This document shows, one piece after another, positions 43,005-51,687 of a stretch of DNA of 64,000 nt (position 1 is its first letter; each line of letters begins with the position of its first letter). The stretch is from SAR324 cluster bacterium. Its GTDB lineage: Bacteria > SAR324 > NAC60-12. The notes under the pieces are model-generated. The model ran no database searches. It worked only from the letters and a program-made list of their open reading frames with translations, and was not told where the DNA came from. The stretch is taken from contig JACNJW010000028.1 in the NCBI GenBank assembly GCA_014382365.1, positions 1-64,000 on the forward strand, written 5' to 3'. The position numbers and the translations under genes are program-made.

Positions 43005-43012
43005 AAATTTTA

Positions 43013-44695
43013 TTATTTGTTAATGTCCACCCCATAATCTGTTTTTGCAGCCTCCGGAGAAATAACTCCGTTCCGGACTTCCGCTTTAATTTTTTCACGG
43101 GCACGTTTTTTCGGATTGCCGTATCCGCCGCCGCCGCCGGCGATTTGGTGATAGTGTGTGCCTTTGGGAACACCGAGAATCAGGTCTTTGTTTTTGGGGA
43201 CAACTTTTTCCCCGTCCGGATAGGTCAGTTCGATGGTGTTCAAAATGCTGTCTTGACCTTCAAACAAACCGAAAGCCGGTTCAAAATCGCCGTCACCGAA
43301 AATCACCACCTGCGTGTCTTCGGAACCGATGCGGAAATCGGTTTCCACGCCCAAACCACCGCGCCATTCTCCGGCTCCGGCGGAGTCGGTGATGTATTCG
43401 TGTTTGAGCAAAAGGTGCGGGGTTTGTTGTTCAAACATTTCGTAATCCTGATCGAGCAAACCTCCGGAAGCGTCAATCATACCGATATGGTCGTAGCCGT
43501 CTGTGCCGTGCATGGCTCCGGAACCGCCTTTGAGTCCCATGAAACCGATGTCCACATAGCGGTCATTTTTTTCCGGATCGGTGCCGGTCGTCAGCGAACA
43601 CAATAAATTATTCCAACCCGCCGTTACCCGTTCCGGAATAACCGCAGACAAAGCACGGATAATCGCATCTGCATTCGGTGGACAAAGATGATTGCCGAAT
43701 GTCGTTGCTTTCGGATAGGAGGCATTGAGCAAATTGCCTTCCGGAATGTTGATTGTGATTGGACGAATCATGCCTTCATTGTGCGGAATGTCAGGATTGA
43801 CCATTTGCAAAAAAGTCAGCAAAGTTGCCGACGCGCTGGAAGTGTAAGTGCCGTTCACGAAGCCGTTGGTTTGTGCATCGGTTTCGGAATAATCAAAGAC
43901 TACCTTCTTGTCCTCCACCGTAATTTTGACGCGAATGGTGAACTCGCTTCCTTCGTGGTGGCCATCAAAATAAACCATCCCTTCGCCACAATAAACGCCG
44001 TTTGGAATTTGTGCAATTTCGGCTTCCATCATTTTTTGCGTGGCCTCAAACAAAGCCGATTTGTGATTTTCGTAGCTTTCCGTTCCGTATTTTTTCAGCA
44101 ATTCCAGCACCCGCCGCTCACCGACTTTGCAAGCTCCCATTTGCGCTTTCATGTCGTGCTGAACTATTTCCAAACGAATGTTGGCAAAAATAAAATCCCA
44201 CACATCTTGACGCAACTTTCCTTTTTCATAAACCTTGACCGGAGGAATCCGTAAAGCCTCCTGCCAAACTTCGGTGGCATTCGGATTGTAGCCACCCTGA
44301 ACATTGCCGCCGATGTCCGCCTGATGCCCCTTAACCGCCGTCCACGCTACCAGTTCGCCTTCAAAAAAAACAGGCCGAAAAACTGCCACATCATTGTTTT
44401 GATTGCCGTAACTGAAAACATCATTATGAAAAATGACATCGCCCTCATAAATTTCATCACCAAAATATTCCAGTAAATAACGGCAAACCGGAGCCAACGA
44501 AAAGGCCAAAATCGGCAAATTCTCGGTTTGTTCCAGCATATTTCCTTGTGCATCATAAAGGCCGGTAACAAAATCTTTGGCCTCACACAAAATCGGCGAG
44601 CGTGTCGATTTTTCCACGACTATACTCATTTCATCGGTAATCGACTTAAAAGTATTCGCATACACCGAAAGCAGGATGGGGTCAGTTTGGCTCAT
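43013..44695 (-). CDS. hyuB: HyuB-type hydantoinase/oxoprolinase/acetone carboxylase beta-like subunit
   Basis: A 560-residue HydantoinaseB-family subunit. The family motif KGHQADIGGNVQGG is near residues 121-134. VFHNDVF-like FHNDVFSYGNQNNDVAVF precedes it. A Gly-rich IAGGGGGYGNPKKR lies near the C-terminus. HyuA/HyuB pairs include N-methylhydantoinases, 5-oxoprolinases and the ATP-dependent acetone and acetophenone carboxylases. No gamma subunit gene is present, which argues against a classical acetone carboxylase. It lies 8 bases after the dehydrogenase start in the same operon. Confidence 0.88.
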   Translation of the reverse strand: MSQTDPILLSVYANTFKSITDEMSIVVEKSTRSPILCEAKDFVTGLYDAQGNMLEQTENLPILAFSLAPVCRYLLEYFGDEIYEGDVIFHNDVFSYGNQNNDVAVFRPVFFEGELVAWTAVKGHQADIGGNVQGGYNPNATEVWQEALRIPPVKVYEKGKLRQDVWDFIFANIRLEIVQHDMKAQMGACKVGERRVLELLKKYGTESYENHKSALFEATQKMMEAEIAQIPNGVYCGEGMVYFDGHHEGSEFTIRVKITVEDKKVVFDYSETDAQTNGFVNGTYTSSASATLLTFLQMVNPDIPHNEGMIRPITINIPEGNLLNASYPKATTFGNHLCPPNADAIIRALSAVIPERVTAGWNNLLCSLTTGTDPEKNDRYVDIGFMGLKGGSGAMHGTDGYDHIGMIDASGGLLDQDYEMFEQQTPHLLLKHEYITDSAGAGEWRGGLGVETDFRIGSEDTQVVIFGDGDFEPAFGLFEGQDSILNTIELTYPDGEKVVPKNKDLILGVPKGTHYHQIAGGGGGYGNPKKRAREKIKAEVRNGVISPEAAKTDYGVDINK

Positions 44696-44722
44696 GTTAT
44701 TTTCGTGTTATTTTGAACTGGT

Positions 44723-46825
44723 TTAATCTTCAGAACCTTTGCGAAACAACGCCAAAGAACCGTAAGGATCACAAAGGCAATCGAATGCTTTGCTGACGAA
44801 AATTGCGGTAGTGATTTGCTCAATCATGGCCGGGCCGGAAATGCGGTGTCCGGAACGCAAACGGTGTCCGTCAAAAACCGGAATTTCCTCAAAATTTTCA
44901 TTTTCAAAAACATAAATTTGCCGTTTTCCTTTCAATGCTTCGGAAGGGTCGGCAGTGCCTGTGGTTTCTTCGTGCGGTTGCGGTTTTTCGGTCTGCCCGA
45001 TTGCTTGCACCCGGACATTGATGATTTCGATGGCCGCGCCCTCCGCCTCCAAAGTATAGCCGTAAAGCCGGTTGTGTTCCGCATGAAAGGCTTTGATTAT
45101 TTGCTCCAAGTCGCGCATCCGGAATGCTTCACGGGGAACCGGAAACGAAACCTCGTGGTATTGCTTGAGGTAGCGGCAATCAAATTTAATCACGTTTTCC
45201 TGCTGTTCTTCCGGAATGCCTTCGTCGCTCAACAAACGTCTTCCGTTATCCTCCATTTCGGCGACCAAACTTTCCAGTTTTTCCCAATCAAGATTTTCCA
45301 AACGCGCAACAAAAGTGCGGATGAAATCGTGTTTAATGTCGCTCATCAACATACCGACAGCGCACAAAATCGAAGATTCACGGGGAATAATTTGAAACGG
45401 AATTTCGAGTTCATCGCAAATCAAACAGGAATGAATCGGTCCCGCACCTCCGGCCACTACCAACGGAAATTCACGGGGATCAAAACCGCGCTTAATTGAA
45501 ATTTCACGCACTCCCTGCGCCATGTTAGTGCAGGCAATGCGGTACATTCCCGCCGCCGCTCGTTCGATGTCCATACCCAAAGGTTTGGCAATATGTTCCT
45601 CAACTGCTTTTCTGGCCGCATCCATGTCCAAACGGATTTGCCCTCCCGCGAAAAAATCCGGATTCAAAAAACCGAGAATCAAGTTTGCATCGGTGGTCGT
45701 CGGCAAACGTCCGCCCGCACCGGACGTTCCGGCTTTTTGGTAACAGGCCGGGCCCGGGTCAGCTCCCGCGCTTTGTGGCCCCATGCGGAGCAAACCGCCT
45801 TTGTCAATCCAACCGATGGAGCCGCCGCCCGCGCCGATGGTGTGAATGTCGAGCATCGGCAAAGCAAGATGATGACGGTCGATTTTTCCGGAATTGGCGA
45901 CAATCGGGCTGTCCACCACCAAGGCCGCTTCAAAACTGGTTCCACCCATATCGACCACAATGCACTTGCTTTGCCCGTGAATTTTAGCATACACCAAACC
46001 CGCGCCCGGCCCGGAAGAGGGCCCGGAAAGTAAAGTTTGCGCCGCGCTTTTCCGTGCCAATTCCGGAGTCATCACGCCGCCGTTTGACTGCATAATCAGC
46101 AACAACCCACTGAATCCGGCTTTTTGCAAACGGTCTTTAAGCTGATTCAAATACCAGTCTAGTTTTGGCCCCACATAAGAATTGAGTGCGGTGGTGCTGA
46201 CGCGCTCATAAAAACGAATCGAAGGCAACAAATCAGTGGAAACGCTCAAATAGGCATTCGGCAATTCCTTCCGGACCAGTTCGGCGGCCTGCTGTTCGTG
46301 TTCCGGATTGGCAAAAGCGTTCATAAAACAAATCGAAACCGCTTCCACGCTTTCTTCTTTGAACAGCTCAATCGCCTGCCGCACTTCATCCAAATTCAAA
46401 GGTGTAATTTCCTGTCCGTTGCGGTCCAAACGTCCCTCCACACCAATCCGCAAATAACGCGGCACCAGCGGCTCAACATTCGTGTAACGGTTGTTGTATT
46501 GTTCCTCGCGAATTCCCCGCCGCATTTCCAGCGCATCCCGCACGCCTTGCGTGGTAATCAATCCGGACTTGGCTCCGGTGCGTGTCAAAGTGGTGTTGGT
46601 GGTCACGGTTGTGCCGTGAACAATCGTCTCAATCGAAGCAATGAACTCACTCGCAGAAAGTGGAGAATCCCCAATTTTCGCCAATTCCTCCAAACCACGC
46701 ACCACCGCCAACGACGGGTCTTCCGGAGTTGAAAGGACTTTGTGAATCACCGGAGCTTGGCCCTTGCGGACATAAAAAAAGTCCGTGAATGTTCCACCGA
46801 CATCAATGCCGATTTTCAGGTTCAT
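44723..46825 (-). CDS. hyuA: HyuA-type ATP-dependent hydantoinase/oxoprolinase subunit
   Basis: A 700-residue HydantoinaseA-family protein with the actin-like ATPase phosphate motif IGIDVGGTFTDFF at the N-terminus, VHGTTVTTNTTLTRTGAKS, GPSSGPGAGLVYA and IVVDMGGTSFEAALV (second phosphate motif). The metal-site region HTIGAGGGSIGWID follows. With HyuB it forms the ATP-hydrolysing enzyme that either opens a cyclic amide or activates and carboxylates a substrate. The pairing with a B12 mutase, dehydrogenase and hydratase suggests its product enters a CoA pathway. The substrate is unknown. Confidence 0.9.
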   Translation of the reverse strand: MNLKIGIDVGGTFTDFFYVRKGQAPVIHKVLSTPEDPSLAVVRGLEELAKIGDSPLSASEFIASIETIVHGTTVTTNTTLTRTGAKSGLITTQGVRDALEMRRGIREEQYNNRYTNVEPLVPRYLRIGVEGRLDRNGQEITPLNLDEVRQAIELFKEESVEAVSICFMNAFANPEHEQQAAELVRKELPNAYLSVSTDLLPSIRFYERVSTTALNSYVGPKLDWYLNQLKDRLQKAGFSGLLLIMQSNGGVMTPELARKSAAQTLLSGPSSGPGAGLVYAKIHGQSKCIVVDMGGTSFEAALVVDSPIVANSGKIDRHHLALPMLDIHTIGAGGGSIGWIDKGGLLRMGPQSAGADPGPACYQKAGTSGAGGRLPTTTDANLILGFLNPDFFAGGQIRLDMDAARKAVEEHIAKPLGMDIERAAAGMYRIACTNMAQGVREISIKRGFDPREFPLVVAGGAGPIHSCLICDELEIPFQIIPRESSILCAVGMLMSDIKHDFIRTFVARLENLDWEKLESLVAEMEDNGRRLLSDEGIPEEQQENVIKFDCRYLKQYHEVSFPVPREAFRMRDLEQIIKAFHAEHNRLYGYTLEAEGAAIEIINVRVQAIGQTEKPQPHEETTGTADPSEALKGKRQIYVFENENFEEIPVFDGHRLRSGHRISGPAMIEQITTAIFVSKAFDCLCDPYGSLALFRKGSED

Positions 46826-46831
46826 GCTTTG

Positions 46832-46857
46832 TTTTTTTGACAGGATTACGGGATTAA
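46832..46857 (+). repeat. Short dispersed repeat, copy A
   Basis: TTTTTTTGACAGGATTACGG followed by GATTAA. One of four copies of a GACAGGATTAC-type repeat in this window (others at 48699, 51032 and 51664). It fills the gap between the MaoC stop codon and the hyuA start. Function unknown. Confidence 0.75.
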
Positions 46858-46864
46858 GCGGATT

Positions 46865-47290
46865 TTAACTCTTTACGGCAACAGTTGCATTACCCTTCAA
46901 CAAAATTTCCCCATTTTGATTTTCTGCAAGCAAATCTAATTCAAGTAAATTTTCACCTTTTTCTTTAACTTTTCCGGAAACAACTCCTTTGCAGGTGATG
47001 ACATCGCCTGGATACGCCATGGCCGCAAAGCGGGTGCTGAAACTCCGGACTGCTCTTTGCGGCAACCACTCGGTCAGGACCTGTCCTAAAAACGCCATGT
47101 TCAGCATTCCGTGCGCAATCACTCCGTCCAACCCTCCGGCTTGAGCTTCCGCATCGTCAAGGTGGATGGGGTTGTGATCTCCGGACGCTCCGGCAAACAA
47201 TGCCAGTTGTGTGCGGGTGATCGGTTCTTTGACCAATTCCGGAATGGAATCGCCAATCTTTAGTGTTTCAAAATCTATTTTTTTCGACAT
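46865..47290 (-). CDS. MaoC-like (R)-specific hydratase, catalytic half
   Basis: A protein of about 141 residues with a hot-dog MaoC fold. The hydratase-2 motif is intact: FAGASGDHNPIHLDDAEAQ, with the catalytic Asp/His pair, and GVIAHGMLNMAFLG. The ATG at 47290 is preferred to the upstream TTG at 47317, which would add nine residues without family sequence. It probably pairs with the second MaoC-like protein encoded just upstream to make a heterodimeric (R)-hydratase acting on an enoyl-CoA. Confidence 0.85.
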   Translation of the reverse strand: MSKKIDFETLKIGDSIPELVKEPITRTQLALFAGASGDHNPIHLDDAEAQAGGLDGVIAHGMLNMAFLGQVLTEWLPQRAVRSFSTRFAAMAYPGDVITCKGVVSGKVKEKGENLLELDLLAENQNGEILLKGNATVAVKS

Positions 47291-47325
47291 GCTATTTTCT
47301 TCAATTCTGTGTTTCAAAATACTTC

Positions 47326-47519
47326 ATATTTTGGTAGTGGTTATCTTGTAACTGCTACTAATCGTTCCCACGCTCTGCGTGGGGATGCAGACAGCACCGC
47401 TCCGGCGGTGCAACATGGGACGCAGAGCGTCCGCTAGGCATTCCCACGCAGAGCGTGGGAATGATTTGGGAACGATTGGAAAATCGTTATCATTTACAAG
47501 ATAACCACTACCCAAATAT
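47326..47519. repeat. 194-bp palindromic REP/MITE-like element between the two maoC genes
   Basis: The outer arms at 47326-47351 and 47494-47519 are 26-bp inverted repeats with one mismatch (GGTAGTGGTTATCTTGTAA on the left is exact). Inside are further palindromes built on TTCCCACGCTCTGCGTGGG and its partner TTCCCACGCAGAGCGTGGGA. Its translation gives FPRSAWECL and QSVGT-type peptides that are often mis-annotated as proteins in many genomes, as I recall. It begins directly after the upstream maoC-like stop codon. Confidence 0.85.
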
Positions 47520-47963
47520 TTACCCGTTCCGAACCACAATTGTTGATTGCAGATCGCAAACCGGTTCATTGCGTTGATTGCTCAAGCTGATTTCGGTAAC
47601 AATGAACAAAAGCGCACCCCCTTTTTTTTCGTAAATATCGACGATTTTTTGTTGACCCGTTACCACATCATCGGCACAAATCGGTTTATGATAAATGAAG
47701 CCCTGTTCGCCATGCACCGCTTTGGTTTTGGGGATCCCCATGTCTTCCAGCACATTAAAGGACTGTCCAGCATCCATCGTGATTGAAAATGGAAAAGTCA
47801 GTGGAGCAGGAATCGACTCATAACCCGCTTCCTGAGCGGTAGATTCTTCTTGATAAATCGGATTTTGTTCACCGATTGCTTGTGCGAAAAAGCGCAGGCG
47901 TCCTTTTTCTACTTCTATGGTGAATGGCTCATAGGTCTTGTTGATGTAATTTTTGTAATCCAT
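47520..47963 (-). CDS. MaoC-like N-terminal (non-catalytic) dehydratase half
   Basis: A 147-residue hot-dog protein of the FAS1-type N-terminal MaoC domain. The position of the hydratase motif reads AIGEQNPIYQEE, so the catalytic Asp and His are replaced by Glu and Tyr. It therefore looks like the structural/substrate-binding partner, as in mycobacterial HadA with HadB. It is the first gene of the minus-strand mutase operon, divergent from the TetR gene. Confidence 0.8.
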   Translation of the reverse strand: MDYKNYINKTYEPFTIEVEKGRLRFFAQAIGEQNPIYQEESTAQEAGYESIPAPLTFPFSITMDAGQSFNVLEDMGIPKTKAVHGEQGFIYHKPICADDVVTGQQKIVDIYEKKGGALLFIVTEISLSNQRNEPVCDLQSTIVVRNG

Positions 47964-47987
47964 TTTATTCTAAAGATAGTGATTTTT

Positions 47988-48031
47988 AAAAGTGAAACTT
48001 GAACATGTAGACCATAATCAAGTACACTTTT
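47988..48031. promoter_or_regulatory. Candidate TetR operator in the maoC/tetR divergent region
   Basis: AAAAGTGAAACTTGA (47988-48002) and TCAAGTACACTTTT (48018-48031) form an imperfect inverted repeat (CTTGA/TCAAG and AAAGTG/CACTTT). It is centred between the divergent start codons at 47963 and 48067. Position and symmetry fit binding by the adjacent TetR-family protein. Inference only. Confidence 0.45.
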
Positions 48032-48066
48032 TATAAACTGTAAAATTATTGAAATTCATCTTTCCA

Positions 48067-48639
48067 ATGAAAAGAAAAGAAGAAATCATCCGCCGGGCCA
48101 CCGAAGTCTTTGAACGCAAAGGAGTTTCCGGAGCATCCTTTGAAGACATTGCGGAAGCAGTCGGCATTAAGCGCGAAGGCTTATATTATTATTTCCGAGA
48201 CCGTGCCGCAATTCTGGTGGAAATCACGCTCGAACCCAGCCGCAAATTACTCAACGGCTTGCAAAATATTATCGACTCAAATCAAACCTTCCGCGATAAA
48301 TTACGTTTAGCTTTGGAAAACCACCTCGACCGTTTTGACCCGAATTATCTGGAAATGGCAGTTGCTCTGCGTGAACATCACATTTACGAAACCAACGATG
48401 AAATGGAAGCACTCCGCCAAGTCTGGAAAGAATACAGTGACTTATGGGTCGCGCTCATCCGTAATGGTCAAGCCGAAGGAACTTTCCAATCCGGACAAAA
48501 CCCCAAACTTGTAGCTTACGGTGTTCTCGGCATGTGCAACTGGCTTTCACGCTGGTACGATCCCGCAAAAGACATTCCGGTTACAGAAGTCATCGACACA
48601 TATTTCAGCATGATTCTCAATGGCATTTCCAAAACCTGA
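48067..48639 (+). CDS. TetR-family transcriptional regulator
   Basis: A 190-residue protein from the ATG at 48067. A TTG six codons upstream is less likely. The N-terminal HTH is canonical: KEEIIRRATEVFERKGVSGAS, then FEDIAEAVGIKREGLYYYF. The C-terminal domain resembles the KstR2/AcrR-like regulators that bind CoA thioesters. Divergent from the mutase-HyuAB operon, so probably its repressor with a CoA ester as inducer. Confidence 0.9.
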   Translation: MKRKEEIIRRATEVFERKGVSGASFEDIAEAVGIKREGLYYYFRDRAAILVEITLEPSRKLLNGLQNIIDSNQTFRDKLRLALENHLDRFDPNYLEMAVALREHHIYETNDEMEALRQVWKEYSDLWVALIRNGQAEGTFQSGQNPKLVAYGVLGMCNWLSRWYDPAKDIPVTEVIDTYFSMILNGISKT

Positions 48640-48698
48640 TATTTTTTGACAGAAAGATCAGGTTTTTGCTTTGCGTTGTCTCAAGCATAAAATTCTTG

Positions 48699-48722
48699 TT
48701 AATCCAGTAATCCTGTCAAAAA
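48699..48722 (-). repeat. Short dispersed repeat, copy B
   Basis: TTAATCCAGTAATCCTGTCA, the reverse complement of the GACAGGATTAC-type repeat. It abuts the stop codon of the molybdenum hydroxylase large subunit. Confidence 0.7.
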
Positions 48723-50990
48723 TCACCCAGCCGCTTTGGTATCCAAAGCCGCTAAAACTCGTTCCGGCGTCATCGGCGGTTGCGTCAAGCGAACTCCGAC
48801 TGCATCGTAAATAGCATTTGTAACCGCCGCCGCCACACAACTGCTTCCCATTTCGCCGATTCCTTTTGCACCGAACGGCCCTTCCGGATCATTGCTTTCA
48901 ATCATAATGTTTTCAATTTCCGGCATATCGGCAGATGTGAACAGCCGATAATCAACAAAATTCGGATTCATCACTTTGCCCTCTTTGATCACGACTTCCT
49001 CGCTCAAAGCATAGCCCAAACCCATTTGTGCACCGCCTTCGATTTGGCCTTCGACGGCCATGGGGTTGATGGCGCGTCCGATGTCTTTGGCGCAAATCAA
49101 TTTCAACACCCGCACTTGTCCGGTTTCGGTATCGACTTCGACATCCGCCATTTGCATTCCAAAACCATAGGCTGGAGAAATGTTGCCGTGATAGCTGTCC
49201 TTGTCCACCAATTCCGTGGGTGGATCGTAGAACGCCTGCCCGAAAACCATTTGACCTCCGGAACGAAAGTGCCGACTGCGGACTACTTTGCTCAAGCTGA
49301 CCGATTTTCCGTCCGGCGCAATAATTTGTCCGTTTTCGGCTTTGAGCGAATCCGGAGACGCGCCGAGTAATTCGGAAGCAGTTTCAAAGATTTGTCCGAG
49401 TGCTTCTTTTGCGGCAAGACAAGCGGCGTTTCCGGCAATAAAAGTTGTGCGACTGGCGTGAACGCCGACATCCCACATTTTTACATCGGTATCGCTGTTG
49501 ATGACGCGCACATCGTCAACCGGAACACTTAGTATTTCCGCCACCATTTGCGCCAATACGGTTTCCGAACCCTGTCCGATTTCAGTGGATCCGGTAATCA
49601 GTGAAACATGGCCGAAATCATCAACTTTCACGGTTGCGCCACAGCCGTCACTGCGATAAATCCGCGCGCCTCCGCCTACATTTAAAGTACCGCCGACTCC
49701 GCGTCCGCGCTTCAAATGCGGTTGCGCCGCAGGTTCAAGTTTTGTTTCCGCCCGTTCCGCCAAAGCTTTGAGGCAATCCTCCAATCCGCAGCTGGTAATT
49801 TTCAAGCCTTGTTCGGTGATGGTATTCGGTTGATTTGCATTTTGAATTCGGAATTGAATCGGGTCCATCCCCAGCTTTTCGGCCAACATATCCATTGCGC
49901 TTTCCACATAAAACGAAGATTGCGGATTGCCGTAACCACGCATTGCGCCAGTGATTAAATTATTGGTATAAACGCAATCGGCTTTGAAACGCACATGCGG
50001 AACACGATAAAATGAAGCGGTGGTTTCCATCATCACCATCGGCGTAGTCGAACCCCACGAAACATAAGCCCCCACATCCAGCGTCATGCTCACATCCCGG
50101 AAAGTCAAATCGCCGTTGTTTTTTGCTCCGGCGCGGATGGTGACTTCAACCGGCTGGCGTTGCGGCCCCGCCCGAAATTCTTCCTCCCGCGAAAAACAAA
50201 GGCGCACCGGAACTTGTGCTTTTTTAGCCATGATGGCTGCAATCGGATGATAGGGATAAATATCAAGTTCGCGTCCAAACGCTCCGCCGATGGTCGGTTG
50301 AAGAATGCGAATATTTTTTGGTGACATCCCCAAAGCCGCCCCCAAATCTTTTTGCAATAAAAACGGAATTTGTGTTGTACTCCACAGCGTCAAGTTTTGC
50401 GAATGGTCAAACTTAGCCACAATTACACAGGTTTCCATGCTTGCATGATTGACATACGGCAGTTTGCAGGTTACTTCTACCACCACATCCGATTCCGCTT
50501 CGCCCTGCTCCACATCGCCGTGATTGTAGGTGTTTGTAATCAGATGATTGCTGTCCCTATTCGGCTGAATCAAAGGCGCATTTTCCGCCATTGCATCCGC
50601 CACATTGAAAACGGCAGGTAAAATTTCATATTCAATTTTAATCAGTTTTACCGCTTGTCGGGCAATCATTTCGTTGACGGCCACCACTCCGGCGATTTCG
50701 TCCCGATGACTGCGCACCACATCTTTTTTGAGCGGCATATTGTCTTTGTAAAAACCAAAGCGCGTTTCCGGAACATCATCCGCCGTAACCACACATTTCA
50801 CGCCTTCGAGGGCTTCGGCTTTGGAAGTGTCGATATTCAAAATTCGGGCGTGCGCGTGGTCGGAATACCGAATTGCGCCGTGCAACATTCCGGGCAACTT
50901 AAAGTCCTGTCCGTAAGTTGCGCGTCCGGTTACTTTGTCAGGTGCGTCCGTTTTCGGAATTCGTTTGCCGACTGCGGAAAATTCTTTCAT
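48723..50990 (-). CDS. Xanthine dehydrogenase-family molybdopterin subunit
   Basis: A 755-residue molybdenum-binding subunit. KVTGRATYGQDFKLPGMLHG is the N-terminal aldehyde oxidase a/b-hammerhead signature. GGAFGRELDIYPYHP, AMRGYGNPQSSF and GSTEIGQGSETVL are cofactor segments. The proposed base is the Glu in GAKGIGEMGSSCV near the C-terminus. Members hydroxylate N-heterocycles, oxidise aldehydes or reduce 4-hydroxybenzoyl-CoA. The FAD subunit here lacks the extra cluster loop of 4-hydroxybenzoyl-CoA reductase, so the substrate stays open. Its partner subunits lie upstream, separated from it by a foreign-looking gene. Confidence 0.9.
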   Translation of the reverse strand: MKEFSAVGKRIPKTDAPDKVTGRATYGQDFKLPGMLHGAIRYSDHAHARILNIDTSKAEALEGVKCVVTADDVPETRFGFYKDNMPLKKDVVRSHRDEIAGVVAVNEMIARQAVKLIKIEYEILPAVFNVADAMAENAPLIQPNRDSNHLITNTYNHGDVEQGEAESDVVVEVTCKLPYVNHASMETCVIVAKFDHSQNLTLWSTTQIPFLLQKDLGAALGMSPKNIRILQPTIGGAFGRELDIYPYHPIAAIMAKKAQVPVRLCFSREEEFRAGPQRQPVEVTIRAGAKNNGDLTFRDVSMTLDVGAYVSWGSTTPMVMMETTASFYRVPHVRFKADCVYTNNLITGAMRGYGNPQSSFYVESAMDMLAEKLGMDPIQFRIQNANQPNTITEQGLKITSCGLEDCLKALAERAETKLEPAAQPHLKRGRGVGGTLNVGGGARIYRSDGCGATVKVDDFGHVSLITGSTEIGQGSETVLAQMVAEILSVPVDDVRVINSDTDVKMWDVGVHASRTTFIAGNAACLAAKEALGQIFETASELLGASPDSLKAENGQIIAPDGKSVSLSKVVRSRHFRSGGQMVFGQAFYDPPTELVDKDSYHGNISPAYGFGMQMADVEVDTETGQVRVLKLICAKDIGRAINPMAVEGQIEGGAQMGLGYALSEEVVIKEGKVMNPNFVDYRLFTSADMPEIENIMIESNDPEGPFGAKGIGEMGSSCVAAAVTNAIYDAVGVRLTQPPMTPERVLAALDTKAAG

Positions 50991-51031
50991 TGTACTTCTC
51001 TTTTTTTGTTTTTTAACAAGATTTACAAATA

Positions 51032-51057
51032 TTTTTTTGACAGGATTACGAGATTAA
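51032..51057 (+). repeat. Short dispersed repeat, copy C
   Basis: TTTTTTTGACAGGATTACGA followed by GATTAA. It lies between the DUF2867-like gene and the hydroxylase large subunit, 2 bases after the former's stop codon. With copy D, in opposite orientation, it brackets that gene. Confidence 0.75.
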
Positions 51058-51059
51058 CA

Positions 51060-51599
51060 TCAGTTATTTTTTTCTAAATACTTTGTCATCCTTTTTAAAA
51101 TTTTTTTCATATATAATTTATGGAATGGGCGAACAAAAAAGAAATATATTTTACCAAATATATTATGAAATTTTACTATTGTTGCTAGTTCTATAATAGA
51201 GTTATTGTTTTTTATATAACTAATAAACGATAGATTAAAATCCAAATGTCTATCCGTTTGTCCGGTCAACAATTCAATATCGTTTTTTTCTAAAACCTCA
51301 AAAATTGCAATGCTATCTCCAATATTTCCTTCAAATCTATCCAGTAATTTATTTCTTTCATCATTTGTTATTTCATTCGCAGTTTTTAAACCTAATTTTT
51401 TAGCAATAATTTCTCTTGTTATAATCAATCTCGTTAATAACGGAGGGAATGACCTAAAGAAGGCGATCATGCAATCTTTAGGTTGAGGAATCTCTCCAAC
51501 TACTTCTCTCGTTGATTGAAAAACGTCACAATAATCAAAATCTTCAATATGCCTCGCAATCAATAATTCATTATTCAATTCAACTTCAATTATATCCAT
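51060..51599 (-). CDS. DUF2867-like protein, probable insertion in the hydroxylase operon
   Basis: A 179-residue protein. HIEDFDYCDVFQSTREV, the LTGQTDRHLDFNLSFI strand and the final FHKLYMKKILKRMTKYL are like DUF2867 proteins, whose function is unknown. The gene is much more AT-rich than the hydroxylase genes around it. It is flanked by inverted copies of the GACAGGATTAC repeat (51032 and 51664). It therefore looks like an insertion between the Fe-S and Mo subunits, with its own AT-rich upstream region. Confidence 0.65.
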   Translation of the reverse strand: MDIIEVELNNELLIARHIEDFDYCDVFQSTREVVGEIPQPKDCMIAFFRSFPPLLTRLIITREIIAKKLGLKTANEITNDERNKLLDRFEGNIGDSIAIFEVLEKNDIELLTGQTDRHLDFNLSFISYIKNNNSIIELATIVKFHNIFGKIYFFFVRPFHKLYMKKILKRMTKYLEKNN

Positions 51600-51663
51600 T
51601 GCTGTCTTGTATAATTTAAACTAAACAAGAAGACAGGTGAATAAGTTGTAGAATCATATCTTG

Positions 51664-51687
51664 TTTATCCTGTAATCCTGTCTAAAT
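51664..51687 (-). repeat. Short dispersed repeat, copy D, forming the end of a gene
   Basis: TTTATCCTGTAATCCTGTCT, the reverse complement of the repeat. It overlaps the 3' end of the 2Fe-2S subunit gene and supplies its stop codon and last residues (DRITG). This suggests the original gene end was replaced when the repeat arrived. Confidence 0.7.

Noticed and set aside
43688-45499. Long plus-strand frames opposite hyuB and hyuA (up to 227 codons)
   Set aside because: Antisense shadows of strongly supported hydantoinase genes; His/Phe/Asn-rich translations without family features.
47324-47569. 81-codon minus-strand frame with FPRSAWECL and QSVGT peptides
   Set aside because: It translates the palindromic repeat element at 47326-47519 and runs into the maoC-like gene. 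Such peptides are repeat artefacts.
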